64,000 bases of DNA from Heliocidaris erythrogramma (lineage: Eukaryota > Echinodermata > Echinoidea > Camarodonta > Echinometridae): contig CM046870.1 of NCBI GenBank assembly GCA_025617745.1, forward strand, positions 28,229,927 to 28,293,926, written 5' to 3'. Both the position numbers and the translations under genes were made by a program. The stretch's first letter is position 1. The number at the start of each line of letters is the position of its first letter. Of the stretch, positions 25,115 to 38,484 are shown piece by piece. A model generated the notes under the pieces. It saw only the letters and a program-made list of their open reading frames with translations. It made no database searches and was not told the DNA's origin.

Positions 25115-26829
25115 AATTACTGTGCATGTTCTTGACGCGAAGAGAGTTAGGCCTGCTGTTACTCGTTAGTTTAAGTAGCACTTACATTGGACTTTGGAGT
25201 AGTACACAAGTCCTTATCACCAAATGAGGAAGTTGAAGGCAATTAGGAAATGAGAATAAGATATATGAAGATATCTTACACCCGTGAGAATAGCAATTAG
25301 ATCAATCATGTTTCCAAAAGGATTCATATGCATTCATTGCCGAATGTATGTATCAGATAAACAAGTGTATCATTTCTTTGTTAGTAAATTGCTTTCAATA
25401 CTAACAATAATTGGTATCATGCACGTCTAATCCCTCTTTTGCGTGGTATTCCCACGAAGGATTTGTTATTTAATTGGCTGACCTATTTTACGTGACTGTT
25501 GAATCCACTGGTAATTTTGGAATGCTTATATAGAGAGCAATCATTTTTTTGTTTGTAAAAAAAAATGCTTTTATTTTAACCATGTTAACAATCATTTTGT
25601 TCTGATCTAGTCTTTACTTGGGGATTTCAAAGGAAGGAGGAAAAGAAGAAATTGAGTTATTAAAGAGATAACGGTTGAAAAGTAAGAATATATTCATAAC
25701 CTAGCTACGTCATTTTCATTGAAATACAGTCACACGGAATTATACATTATACAACAGTTATATTGGACGTGCGGCTTGTCTAGTAGCTCCTTGATTATAC
25801 ACAAGGAGGCTATAAATGCAGCATAAAGATACGTCACAAACATGACAAATGAGAGTTCAGTTTATAGCACCATGTGCTGATCTTTATACTTAGAGATATA
25901 TTGACCACCCTCCACCTGCCGAAGTCAAAGCAACATACGAAGCTGCAAACGCGGCAAATAATAATTAAAATCATACCTATTCGGTATATATGTATTAGCT
26001 GTACTTTTGCATATTTTCTTCTCAACCGTGATTGAAACCTGACCGAACATCTTTATTACAGGTGGGGTATTCTACAGGCAAACGAAACACCTACAGTAAG
26101 TAAAATCCATTCCTTCAGATGTAGGGGTTCGGATAAAATTGGCGCGTGTCAAAAAGATAAGAAATTGGGAGATATCGAGACGTAAAAATAGTACGTTGTG
26201 ACGTACGGTATATATTGGTTGATAACCAGTTCGGTTGCAGACGACGGATGACGCAGTGAGAAATGTGTGTGTTTTTTTCTGGCGGGATCTTGCTCCCATG
26301 GGGCACTATTGACCGCGACGTGACCTGACTGAGGTCAAACAGGTATTGTTTACTGGACCCATTGCGTTTTTTTAAAGCCAGATTGAGTGGGTGGGGAGCT
26401 CTGTGATCTTACACCTGCAGTGTTTATGACACAGGTAATTTTTTATGGGCTTACAACCCACAACCCTGTACTAGCTGTATACTGTGCCTCTACCTGAAAT
26501 AAAATTATGCTGCTTCATTCATTTCATGTATGAATTTAACATGTCAAAGGTTCAACTACAGAAGGGGATATGAGTTGTAGTAGGCCTTGTATCTTTGATA
26601 TTTTTTTGTCTTTGTTTTTGTTTATAATTGGGAATATAATATAATTATTTAATCCAAATAAAATTGTAGCAAAGGAAACATGAGACCATGGCCTTCAATG
26701 GCTTTGATCATACCTTCACGTAGCAGAATACAGTGCAAGATATTGTGAAAGAACATCGAAAAAAAAATTGAATCCTACCGTCTCCCTTGCATTTGGGTCA
26801 ACTTCACACACCCATGCACAAACCGCGTT

Positions 26830-27045
26830 CACTCTAAAAACTTAACTGTTAAATCACCATTTAAAAGGGCCGAGGAGTTACCATTTTTTTTCTTTCAACA
26901 TGGCAGATTAACTCCTTTAACCTGCTTGATTCAGCCTTTATAGTGTTGCATCCAGCATGTTAAAAGTGTTAATCTACCATTTCGAAAAAAGTGGTCACCC
27001 CTCGGCCCTTTTAAACGGTGATAAGACACTTTAGTTTTTAGAGTG
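26830..27045. mobile_element. MITE with CACTCTAAAAACT ends
   Basis: The 216-bp element has TIRs of about 60 bp. The left arm begins CACTCTAAAAACTTAACTGT and includes TTTAAAAGGGCCGAGGAGTT. The right arm is its inverse, ending AACTAAAAACTCTC-type sequence read on the other strand, with CCCTCGGCCCTTTTAAACGG. The terminal CACTCT resembles that of the element at 13395. Flanking TT on both sides may be a 2-bp duplication. Confidence 0.8.
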
Positions 27046-27287
27046 TTGAAGGCAGTCGTGAAAATGCTATTCAGCTGTATCCAAAGGATGTTCGTTCCTC
27101 CCAGTGCGAAACAACAGCAAACAATAAAAAGAATAATTTTAATTCAGAAGGGACAGGCGAGAAGCATAGGCCGATGACCGTTGGATTGGAATGACGGCTA
27201 ATCAATTATCCTTCCATTTGACAACGTATTAAATCGTGATGACAGAGGTAGCGAACAGGTTTACCATGCCAAACTGTCCAACAAGAT

Positions 27288-27291
<4 letters not shown>

Positions 27292-27342
<51 letters not shown>
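27292..27342 (+). repeat. Poly-T to poly-G junction (31 T, 20 G)
   Basis: The longest of several T(n)G(n) junctions. Others are at about 3870-3911, 24105-24130, 28419-28450 and 29451-29473. They probably mark termini of one dispersed repeat family. Protein frames across it are meaningless. Confidence 0.9.
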
Positions 27343-27343
<1 letters not shown>

Positions 27344-27407
27344 CATAGAGAGTAGCGTGTCCGAAATTGATATACGGGGGCATGGGCGGAAATATGCAGG
27401 AATCTTT

Positions 27408-27439
27408 TTTTTTCATCAGGGGGGACATAAAAATAGGTC

Positions 27440-27475
<36 letters not shown>

Positions 27476-27495
27476 TGATGAATAGAATTGCGTAA
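27408..27495. mobile_element. Eroded relative of the 38.5-kb hairpin with a 34-C tract
   Basis: TCATCAGGGGGGACATAAAA on the left and GGTCGTCC followed by a run of 34 C (27442-27475) and TGATGAATAGAATTGCGTAA on the right mirror the loop-proximal arms of the element at 38485-38582 (TCATCATGGGGGGAC ... GTCCCCCCATGATGAATAG). The outer left arm is missing. Confidence 0.45.
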
Positions 27496-27824
27496 CAAAT
27501 CTCCTCCACTGTACGGGGGTATCTAGATGAGGCCGTTAAGTTTCTGGGCAGCCCCACATGCTTTTTAGACACTCTGCAAAATGTATTAATTTTACTTTTT
27601 CCTAGGCCTTCAGATTAACATCATTTGGCGTACGCCGCCTTCTCCTGACGCTGGATACGCCAGTGAGTGGAGGGGGGGGGGGGGGGGTGGGTGTGAGAAC
27701 AGAGATTCTATAAATAATTATGTGTACTTTTGCCCTTTGGTGGTAACTTTATGCATGAACAATGATGGAAGCGATCAAAATCACCCCTCTTCCTGAACAT
27801 AATATTCGGAATTTTATCTCCTCT

Positions 27825-27995
27825 GGGGGGTGTTTCATAAAGCTGTTCGTAAGTTACGCACGACTTTACGCACGACTAGTGATCAGTTCTTGTGCTAAAT
27901 GATTGAGAATCCGATTTGTATAACACCCAAGAACATGTTCCAGTCGTTCGTAAAGTCATTCGTAACTTTACGAACAGCTTTATGAAACACCCCCC
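27825..27995. mobile_element. Foldback MITE with GGGGGGTGTTTCATAAAGC ends
   Basis: The left GGGGGGTGTTTCATAAAGCT is the exact inverse of the right AGCTTTATGAAACACCCCCC. The arms continue with GTTCGTAAGTTACGCACGAC against GTCGTTCGTAAAGTCATTCG-type sequence. It is 171 bp long with no coding capacity. The GTTTCATAAA terminus recalls the ends of the 49.4 and 62.5 kb family. Confidence 0.8.
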
Positions 27996-30837
27996 TGGTA
28001 TCTGATATTTAAACATATATTTTGTAATGATAAAAGATGTGAATTTTAATCAGTGACAATGGGTCACGGATCATCTAGCTGGAACATGGGTTTCTTATGT
28101 CAGTAATGGATTCAATAGTTCCATGCATGGAGAACCCAGCATCTGCAGTGCACATGTGGGACCGAACTGCAACTGTTTCCCCGGTCACGCTCTGCCACTG
28201 ATGATACGAATAAAATATAAGCGAAATGATCACTCTTGAGAGTTCTCTTTTAGATTAATTATTCACTAATTCGGAGAGGGTTAGCCTCGGTATAATGGAA
28301 TTCAACCGTGAAGGGAGCGTTTTAATTATTAAACGAAAAAGAGGAATGAAATAAGTGCATGAGCGCACATTATGCGATTAGCATGAAATCTGTCTCTCCT
28401 GCATGGGCCGACGTAGAACTTTTTTTTTTTTTTGGTTTGGGGGGGGAGGGGGTGAATGATATTTGTGTTTAGAATTGAAATACAAACGCATTCATTATTT
28501 GTTCCTCATAGAAAATAATTTGATTAAAGAAGACAAAGAGGTATGTATGCGTGTGTGTTGGGGGGGGGGATTCAGTTAGTCCCTTTCCTTCTCCGAATGG
28601 AGGTTTTGGCTTCAAATCTATATCATTGTGTCGGCATCTTTTGGGGTCGTCAAATGTGAGTCTAGGTTATTTATGTATCAGTTTGTCGACACATTAGCTT
28701 TTCCTGCCCAACCAATTAAGGGGGGAAAGGTGACTTTGCTAATGAAAGGGGGTTCGGATTGTCATATAAATTGTATTAGCCTCCCATGGCGGAGTGAAAT
28801 ATTTCATTGTGAAGTGGAACTCGTTCCATTCCTATAATGACGTGTAGGAGACTGCAAAATAAGCCGACAGGGTGATATCTAAATTGATTTGGTTTGAGAG
28901 CAATATTTTAGGTAAACGCGACGTTTCGAAACCTTTCAAAAGTCAGTGTGCATCATATTGTTGTTTTCCAATATCGAAGATATCTACCGCTCTCTAAAGT
29001 TCTACCACTTCTCAATCCATTAAGCACTTTACGGTAATATTCCGTCTGATAAATCACCAGGTAACATCGGGGAATGAAAAGTGACGGGCGCGATCGAGGG
29101 CGCACTAATCCTTGTCTGTCGTGTGCATGAAATTTAATCAAAGGGCTAACCATCGGAGAAAGTACGAAAGACGAATGCAAAGCATCGTCCTACCAGGAGT
29201 GTGTTCACATGAACATTTAAGTTTTTATATAAGTAATGGCTTGATGCAGTGGCGTAGCTACACGGGCACGAGGGGGTGGGGGCACCATGATCCCATTGTA
29301 ATCAAAGTGCTGCCCATCGAAGAAAGTAAGAAAGATGAATGCAACCAGGAGCACACAGTCATGAATATATAAACTTTTGATGTAAGATAACTTCGTGACA
29401 TGCTCATGCTGAAAGATTTGCAGCTTGTGTTTTTTTGTGTTTTTTTGTGTTTTTTTTTTTGGGGGGGGGGGGGTAGTGGTTGGTGTTGGGGATGTCACAA
29501 GTCCGATAAATGTCTGACAAGCCACTAAAATTTCAGGTGCCCTTTTGCTCTAAAAATGGGGTACACGGGCCGGTTGTTATTTATTCATTCATACGCTTGT
29601 TGTTATTTATTCAGACAAATAGATGTTTGTGATGATAACTATGATAGATTCTGTAAGAACTTGTTCTTGACCGTTTAGAACTCACGATTTTCTTTAATCA
29701 TCATTTTCAAGGGATCTTCGCCACTGTGTGAACCCACTACGCAGACGACTCAGTCGATTCGCCTATAACAAATCACACTTGACACGCGCGCCAATTTATT
29801 TTCGAACCTGAATCTGGAATTCATTGCCAAAACAAGTCTACTCAAGAGACTATATTGATAAGGGACCATAACTCTTCCCAGAATGCCATGCCCTCATGAT
29901 GCACCCCAGAAAGTGATACTGCATGATGTTAGTGATGTTAGCGGTAGGTGTAGGAAATAGTTCACTCCATATTTGGACATCATGTGCCTTGCGCAATACT
30001 ATTTCTTCGACTAAATACATTCTTTCATTCAATGTGGTTTGGGCATGAAATTGCATGTTTATTTAGTACTGATTAGGCAAAGTCGCAATAATGATAATTT
30101 CCACGTTAGCGGGGGAGGGAGGAGAGGGACGAGGAACGAGGGGTCCCCCTTGCTCCCCTCCCCCTCCTCTCTCTCTCTCTCTCTCTCTCTCACTCTGTCC
30201 CTCCCTTTAACTTTCGGTCTGTCTGTATGTCTGTCTGTATATCTCTGTCTGTCTGTCTGTCGGTCTCTCTCTCTCTCTGTCGCTATCTTCCATGTTAAAT
30301 CCAAGTGCTACTTAACTGGATGGGCATCTTATGTTCATCATTTATGTGTTATTATCCTAATAAATTGGTGACATCGAAGTATGATTGAACGATAATTAAC
30401 CCGTGGAAGTGTGATACACAAGACGATCTAAGCTGCAGAAATGCAATATAAGAAATGGCGCCGTGTCATAACCGGCTTCGTTATTTAGCACACGACATCA
30501 GCAAGGCGTGTTAAGAAAGATAAATCTATACTCTTCGTTGTATCCATTTTCTTGTAGCATATTTCAATTTGAACATGTATAGTCAGTCCCCTTCACTTTG
30601 ATTAATTGTCATTGTGGTGGAAATTTTGCTTATATGCAAGCTGCCTTGTCCAACAGATTTAAATACGAAAGGAAGAAACTTACAGACTAAATGATATTGA
30701 TGGTGAGCTGTAATTTCATAGGAAAATTTTTTCTGCAATTTTCTCTTTCAAAATATCAGTCGTCCATGCGTGGGCCATGCCAAAGGGGAAGGTTGGGTGT
30801 AGGGGTGTGATCCCAGTACCCCCCCCCCCCCCCACAA

Positions 30838-30859
30838 AAAAAAATAATAATATAATAAA

Positions 30860-30890
<31 letters not shown>

Positions 30891-30904
30891 AAAAAAAAAA
30901 AAAA
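30838..30904 (+). repeat. (TAAA)n and poly-A tract after a poly-C run
   Basis: A poly-C run (about 30820-30834) is followed by A-rich sequence, ATAA/TAAA repeats and more than 20 A. The C-then-A junction is the complement of the T-then-G junctions seen elsewhere in the window. Confidence 0.9.
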
Positions 30905-31929
30905 TCAGCTTAAGACTTTCTGTCAGTATAAATTCACAAATGTTGTCGACGAATTAAACTCTTTTTAAGATAAATATATTGAACTGAATAAACGTTTGTT
31001 TTGTTAGAAGAGCTTTTAACCCTTTTAACTATAACAGCGATCGACGCCCCTGCCTTCACGAGCGAATTTTACCAAAATCGGTTCCGCGGCCTTCATAATC
31101 ATATGCCGTTCTCGTGGCAAAGTACTTTTCGTGCAATAATCTACTTTCTGCATGTGAACATCGAAAACTGCTATTTTATGTGAGTAGATGCTCTTGTTGT
31201 TTGTATCGGAAGAGGAGGTACTCCAAATGAAATTGAAAATCCAGCCGAGAGGTGATCGGAGAAAATAAAAACACGAAATAGAATTGCGGCCCAGGCTTCA
31301 ACATAATAACCTACCTTTTATATCTTACCTGCATGCTTCTTCAGAGCAATTCAAAATGAAATTGAAAAGGCTATAAGTGTGCGGTTGAGATTGCTTCGAG
31401 ATTGACATCGAAATTTGCAGCAATAAAGAAAAGACGCTGAAACGACTTTACAATAGGGCCTATATATATCTTGGAAAGTGAATGACGATACTTGTATGGA
31501 AAGTGTAATAACAGGTTGCAGTTTATGGAAACTTATTGTTGTACATGTATTTCCAAACTCATTTTTGTATTCAGTACAGAAACACCTACCCCATTAGAAA
31601 TTTTCCTTTCGAATGACTCTTATGCTCTTTATGGAGTGAAGCTTTCACTCTACACAAAGAATGGTACGAGTCCACGACCAAAGTATTACATCAAATTATA
31701 CAGTGAATATAGAGGAAAAGAAACTAGATTTGAACAAAAGCTTGTCAATAGGGCACTCTAACGAAAGCATCACCTATGACGGAATTAAGAGTGGTATGTG
31801 TTCGTCTTTGATGGTTTGTTTTGAACCCTGGGACGGAAACCGAAAGGGAACCAATTAATTCCAAGTAACATTCATTAATTTTTTTTAAAACAAAGTGAAC
31901 CTCGCCCCTGAGGAGATTTATTGAAAATG

Positions 31930-32230
31930 TTAAAGGGATACTCAATCGCCGATTGTGGACGTTTTTATGCCGCGAGAGGGCACCGTGTTCGTTACCTGAT
32001 CATGCCGTTGCCCTGCGGGGCGCAAACCTCGGATAGACAGGTCGCCGCACAAACATGCACGCTTCGCCTGAGCTCGAGCTCTCGTGCGAAATTCGGTCGG
32101 CTTCGTGGAGCCCGAAATATAATCCCAGTAGTCCAACGGACGCGTTCGACGCACAAACTTTGTGTACGAGTGAATGGGGCTTACGCAATCCCGGCTTTCC
32201 CCACAGCCGCCTGGTTGCGTATCCCTTTAA
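31930..32230. mobile_element. TTAA-flanked MITE with GC-rich interior
   Basis: TTAAAGGGATACTCAATCGC on the left and GTATCCCTTTAA on the right give TTAA duplications and a short TIR (AGGGATAC). The interior of about 285 bp is rich in CpG and reads as open in several frames on both strands. The frames at 31921-32310 overlap it almost exactly, so I treat them as accidental. Confidence 0.65.
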
Positions 32231-35200
32231 TGATACTTCGATTGAGCCTTCACAAAATAAGATATTCATGCGCAATTCACTTTACTTTTAATTTCCCTAA
32301 CACACATTAACCGTAATTTCAAGTTTTTTGATGATGTACTGTGCATTTAAGGATAGACAACATATGCATTGGTGTGCTGATGAACTCCGCTTCGCTCTTG
32401 CTTCATTCTTATTTACCCAACCGTCTGGGCACGTAATATTGGGAATCACTTAAAGGTGTATAGTTCTGGTAGTTTATGAAAAGTGAAATTTTCACAAAAT
32501 AAATATGCGTGTGAAAAAAATATTTAAAAGCCTTTTTATCTGCTTAGCGATTTTGACAAAAAAGGGAATAAGAACTGAGTAAAAAGGAAGCAAAGATGAA
32601 AATAATTATGATATTTGAATTTGTCTGCAAGGCTTTCCCAGGAGAATAAGTCTTAATCTCATATTATGTGCAGGGATGTGCACACCTTTGGCACGGTTGT
32701 GTTTTGCAGTACATGTAATTTTCAATATATATATATTTTTGGCTCTAATTTTGCTTACAATCATTTTCCTGATCCAACCTTCCTATACATGATTAACTGT
32801 GCAGATTGAATTTCACTTTCTCTCGAAATAAATTTTCATTACCACTTCTGGAGATTTTTGTGAGTTGACTCTCCGTTTGCGCTTCCTCAATTACCCAATA
32901 TCCCATTTTTATCCCCCGCTCTGATCAGCGCACGCTCTATCGGGTTTAATATGAATCCGAATAACCGGAAAACCTGAACGGATTAAACCAACAAGAGAGT
33001 GTTCATCAAACCTCCTAGATTTTCCCGCTACTTGCCTTCGTTATCCCGTTAGGGATTGTCTGCACTTACAGGTAAAAAACAGGGGGGATTACCACCCGCA
33101 TTTCATATTCTAAGATTTAAGCACTCCTTGTTAGGCACTATTTCTTTTCGTGAATTCATGATTTTCGCAAATTGCGTTGAATTGTTTATTTTTAATTTGT
33201 GTAAATAGAATATGAACAAATGAAAAATGTAATTCTATTGAGTTCATGGCACTTTTTAATTATACAACGTGCAAACGAGTTGAGAATATTTAAATAAAAT
33301 ACAATTTGGTTAAGATAGAAAGGATTTTGTTTCATGATATAATGAAGAGACGTAGCCTGGTACCGTATGGAATATCTTTTAGCTGCATATGGCCAAGTTT
33401 TGATTAAACCATTCAATTTTTAATCATAGTTTGTTCTTTACTTGATTGAGGAAATAGGATTTGCATTTCTGCGGGTAGAAAATAGGAATGCAGACAACAT
33501 TCTCTACAAGATCGAATGACAATTTTGACGCCACAAAAAATTAGATGATCTACTTCCTTACGAAAACGATCCTTCTCACCTTCCATTTCCACGATTCGAA
33601 TGTGTAAATCTTCGGTGACTCATCGCGTCCAAATCATTTCAATTCTCGCAAATATTTTCGGTTTCTCATCTGCAGACAACAGCGCGGGCGCCACTTATTT
33701 CCCCGCGTTTTCCCCCCTCTCGGCGATCGGGCAACCATCTTGACATGAAAAATCAATATCGCGTTTAGGATTCATAACAAAATCTGTTTATTCATACTGC
33801 AATAATATTTCGCGTTTCGGAAATGTTTGAGTTATGATGTCTAATCCGAATCCTACTTGGTATGTTGAAGAAGAGAGAGCCCGAAGCTTCAAAGCATCTC
33901 CCAATGGACTGCTAATTTCAGTCGACCATGCACTGATAGGAGGGGGAAAGCTAGTCAAAATAAGTGTAAAGAGAAATTGATTTGTGTGCTGTATAACGTG
34001 CTAACAACATGCATTTTGTAATTGGATAGTAGCCATATAGTAGCCATATCTTTTTCAAGAGTATTCATTGAATACGCTATTTTTGTTTTTATTTCTCTCT
34101 TTTTATAAATTATATTCAACACCTCTATTTTTTCCGGACGATATGTGTCGCTACATCGTACTTATAATAATTATTGCGTATCAAGCTGTATGGTTATAAA
34201 TAAACATTCAAATAAACGACTGCTGATATCTGCAATTTGACTTGTTTTATTTGTAGACTGAGCATTACATTTTACAATGTTTTGAAATTTGTTAAAAGAT
34301 ACCTGCTAAGTGTGTTAGCAATTAAATGTATGTGTATTCTTGTAAATATTTTGATTTGATGGCTAGTGCCTATATGAATCAATAGAAAAACCGCGAATGA
34401 AACTTAAAAAAAAGAGGTGCTTGTAGTAATCCAATTAATTATTTAGACCGGGCATTTAAGAAACAAAATGAAAACTATATACGAAGGGAAACTAATATTA
34501 ATATACAAGTCTATAAGAAGATAAGAATGGTATGAATCACTTAATACTTATTATATTTTCAAGTACATGCTGGAGACAGTTGAAATTAATTTTCATCTAT
34601 ATCGATTTCATGATTTCACTTTCACCATACTTACTTTACCATTCATCTGCATTGTAGAGCGGGACATATTCATCAAAAATATTTGAGCGTGCACGACCAA
34701 GCTGCGAGAAGCTCCTCAAATTCTTTCCGTATCATTCTGATATAGTTACCGCGAAGTGAAATGCAAATGAAACGATGAATCACCGGTTATATGGACCATT
34801 CATCCATCTTATTCATGGCTCCCATCTTAATTCTGTATTGTCTCGAAAGAGGGATAAATCTTTTCCCCTCTTTCCATCGAATAACTTGGTCTTTCCTCAC
34901 TGTCAAGATTTGTAAGGCAACACGAGGAGTGGTTAATATTCATGTCGTGCACGCACCAGAAGAGGGTGACGAGAGCTGGGTTTTTTTAAAGGAAAAACAA
35001 AAGTTCCCGCAAGAAACTGACTTTGTCGGTCTTAATCATTATAATGCAAGCGGATACCTCTGTTATATAGTAGATAATGAAGGTAATACTATAGAAAGAG
35101 ACGTTTGGAATGGATTTCGGAGAGATGCTGCAAATTTGTCATATTTTATGCTGCCATTTTCCTCCTATTTTCCAGCGGGTATAGGGACGAATGGCAGTAA

Positions 35201-36729
35201 TCAAACAGCTATCGATCTCCAATGGTGTTTTTTCTCCCAGTGAGATTGATAAAGATGTATACTTGTAGTGAAAGTATTGTATCTCAGTAAATCCGCTAGT
35301 TACTTGCACAATAGGGGATCGCGGATTTCTCTCGTCGGTGGAGGGGCGGAAGTCCAAAGTTTTGGAACAAATCGACTGCATGCATAAAGACAAAAAAATC
35401 CTCACACTTTTGTAGGTGCATCTTTCGTCCAAAATATATTTGCCGGGGTCACGCAAGCACCATTTTGAGCACATTACTAGTATTTCCTTAGTGTGTTGGA
35501 AAATATTGTCAGATTTGGTTTTGTCGGGGCGCACGTGCTTCCCGTGCCCCTCCCCCCCCCCCCCCCCCCCCCGGTTCGCCCCTGATATAGGACCAAGCAT
35601 TTCTCTGTTCTACGTAAATTATTCAGACCCCCTTCAAGCGGTGGGAAAACGAAACCGTGATTAATTCTGGCAGTGATGCTGCCATCTTTAGTGATGTCAT
35701 CCGGGTTAGGTGATGAGCAGTCGTAACAAGAGACATTTAGGGAAACATTAAGAGTTGATGCTTGTAACTTAATCCGAACGATAGTGATGCATTCAGCTCA
35801 CGTATGCTTTAAATGCACTTTGAGATGTTCATCTAGTGCTGTGTCTCCCTAATAGTGTTTGTATTAGAGCAAATTTATAATGCGCTCGTTCTAGTTTTGA
35901 TTTTATTTTAGTCCTCCATAGTCCATACCATTTCATTTGGATTCCAGGAGGCGCTGCAAAGCTAACATCATTTTTTGATAGAATAATATTTCCGACCTTT
36001 TTCGTTCAACCGTCAACGCGATCAACCATCTATTCTTTACATCTGCTAAAGCTGGTATAGGGAATGCTGTATTAATACTCCATTTTTTGGCTTGATATGA
36101 ATAAGTGGTTGGATGGAAGGCTATGAGAAAAATGAATTTCAATGTAAAATTTTCTTATGACCCAACGTTCGAAAACTAAAAAGGACAACTTTATCACTTA
36201 CTCCAAATTCCCTGCCAAAGGTCACAGCTTTATATCTATTGGTACGAATATAACTATAAAAAATGTGTATAATTTTTATTTATAAGGGACTTCATCGAAG
36301 CCCTCCTATGGCGTTCTAAATGTAAAAACTATTTTCAGGCTATCCTCAATTTTTTTATTCAGAGCTCATCCCCTATTTTCCAGAGCTCCAAAATATATAT
36401 CGTTCTTTGCTTCCGTGTATGTTTTGCACTGCTTTGGTCCACTGAATTCATGAATGTAGTTGCCTCATAGATGAGATGACTGAATGTTACATCCAATTAT
36501 GAATGAAAGGATGCATTCATGAAGGTGTTATGTTACATGGGATGGAGAATGATGCGAGCGGGATGAGTCTTTTGGAAGATGGGAGACTCGACTTGTCTTC
36601 TTTGAAGAGATTGAAAGTGAGTCATTCTGTCGATGCGTTAAACTGGCACTTGAATAATAGACAGACTGGGCATAGGTCGGATTACGCCGAGGAATGCTGT
36701 AGGCCCACGGAGAATGGAACCGTTATTTG

Positions 36730-37990
36730 ATAGGGTAAAAATGGGGAGGGGTTGATGATGATGCCATCCTTCTTCCATCTTTCATCTTTCAAGAATGTCT
36801 GTAACGATGACAACCCATCATGGTCATCCATCTTTCAATAATACAGAATAATGTTGCTTGTAATTTAACTCGACCTGAAATTCTGCGTTGTGAATGGGGA
36901 GAGGAAAAGAAATGGGGAGGGGTTGATAGTAATGTCACCCTACTTCCATCTATCAAGAAGGTCAATTACTATGACTACCCGTCATCCCTTTTAGTTTAGA
37001 TACATGATTGTGATGCAGCATAGTGTTGGCTTTAAGTAAAGCACCGCCTACATTTCTACTTAAGATTATGTTGCTCCCCCATTTAAATATGCCCTGAAAG
37101 CCCCAAATGAGGATGATCATGTAACCATGGCAACCCATTATTTTTCTTGCACGGATGTATTTCTAAGTTAAGATTTTTGTTGCTTCCCCCATTTAAACAT
37201 GCCCTGAAACGCCCCAAATGAGGATGAGTATGTAACCATGACAACTCATTATATTTTATTGCACGAATGCGATACATCACAATGTTGCTTGTGAATAAAC
37301 AAGACCTACATTTCTGTGCATGTTGCGATAACCATTAAGTCCCCTCCCCGATTCCATTTTCCACCCATCCCCCATTCAAGATGCCCTGCTACGCCTCCAT
37401 GAAGAGGATGAATTGCAACGTGATGAGACTATCATCACCTGGTAGTGAAGCATTCTTCTTCAGTGATTCCGCACCTGAAGGGAAATCTCAAAAGAGGAAC
37501 CGTAGGGTAGACAGTTGGCTCAACTCGACAGAGGCGTACATACCTTGGGGCGTAGGGAATGGTCGCCCTCGTCCACCCCCTCCCAAGTATCTGGTAGTGC
37601 TATCCATTCCCCTACAGCATGTTCAGTGATCATTCTGCACCTCCAGATTGCCTGAACTTGTTGCGCATAGGGCGTAGGCGGCGTTTGCCCCTCATGTAAA
37701 GCACCCCCCCCAAGAAAAAGGAGTATTATCACCTTGCAGTGATACATTCCCCTTTAGTGATCCTGCACTTGAAGGGAAATCTCCAGTGAAGAACCTCAGG
37801 AATGTACTCTAAATGACATTTGCTTGAACTCGACAGTGGCGTATCCATCGCCCCTATGCCCCCCCCCCCAAGAAAAAAAAGAGGGGAAGAAATAAAGTGG
37901 GTCTCAGCACAGGTGATTCGAATGCCCAGGTAAACCCCCGTTCATCTATCTCTGAATACGCCACTGTCCGATAAAGGTCTCTATTACGCC
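36730..37990. repeat. Complex of diverged local duplications
   Basis: Three duplicated blocks occur. AATGGGGAGGGGTTGAT is at 36746 and 36911. CCCCCATTTAAATATGCCCT is at about 37076 and CCCCCATTTAAACATGCCCT at about 37186, each followed by CCCAAATGAGGATGA. GTGATTCCGCACCTGAAGGG is at about 37462 and GTGATCCTGCACTTGAAGGG at 37758, each followed by AAATCTC. Open frames here (such as 37381-37629) follow the repeat and are not supported as genes. Confidence 0.65.
37834..37880. repeat. CAGTGGCGTA repeat with C(n)A(n) end
   Basis: CAGTGGCGTATCC is followed by a poly-C run and then an A-rich run. The same 10-mer or its complement occurs at 3933-3946, 19216-19229, 29247-29260, 37956-37968, 42969-42982 and 47243-47253, and as a variant (GGTGGCGTATC) at 13375, usually near G or C homopolymers. 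Confidence 0.6.
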
Positions 37991-38484
37991 ACTCCACATA
38001 CATTGTCTTTTTATCACTAAATCCTTGCTTTTATATCACTAAATCCTTGCTTTTATATTACCCCTTTATGCACACGTATACACCCATTTAATTTTGATAC
38101 CAATATGTCGGTTTAGTGGTGTATTGCAAATGATATGGGTTTTCAATTTCCATTTTTCTTTGTAAGCGCTCATTAAGTTCAAGCTGTACAATATTAATCA
38201 TTGTTTTCGTGCCGTGTTAGTTTATTAGCTAGAAAATATACATTTTTAATGTAACATGATAATCTTCTCCGGCGTACCCCCAACATTTTAAGCTCTTTTC
38301 ACCTCGTCCCTTTCTCGCCTAACCATAAATGGTTTTATTATCCCGAATTGTCACGTACCTTATCAGTAACAGACCCACATATGACTTTTTGGTCGTGGTA
38401 TCACAACTTTCGCATAACGTATTCGTGATGTATAGCTTCCATTTTGAATCAGCGCTGTCAAGGTGTCATGTTTGGACAATAACC

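Larger units (their letters stand above)
23017..31929. other. Intergenic, repeats only
   Basis: Holds the nested element at 24.5-25.1 kb, MITEs at 26.8 and 27.8 kb, the 34-C tract and T/G junctions. Between 25.2 and 26.8 kb and between 28.6 and 29.2 kb I see no structure. A frame at 31492-31761 (+) contains a slightly protein-like stretch after TTTTTGTATTCAG but is AT-rich and unrecognised. Confidence 0.45.

Noticed and set aside
31921-32310. Overlapping open frames of 129, 91, 78 and 70 residues on both strands
   Set aside because: They coincide with the CpG-rich interior of the TTAA-flanked MITE at 31930-32230, where stop codons are rare by composition.
33650-33760. CpG-rich segment with a CAACCATCTTGAC (YY1-like) site as a promoter
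   Set aside because: A single motif and modest GC content, with no gene or exon nearby on either strand.
35139-35600. 153-residue minus-strand open frame
   Set aside because: It runs through a poly-C tract (Gly run) and a repeat ending in CCGGTTCGCC, with no recognisable domain.
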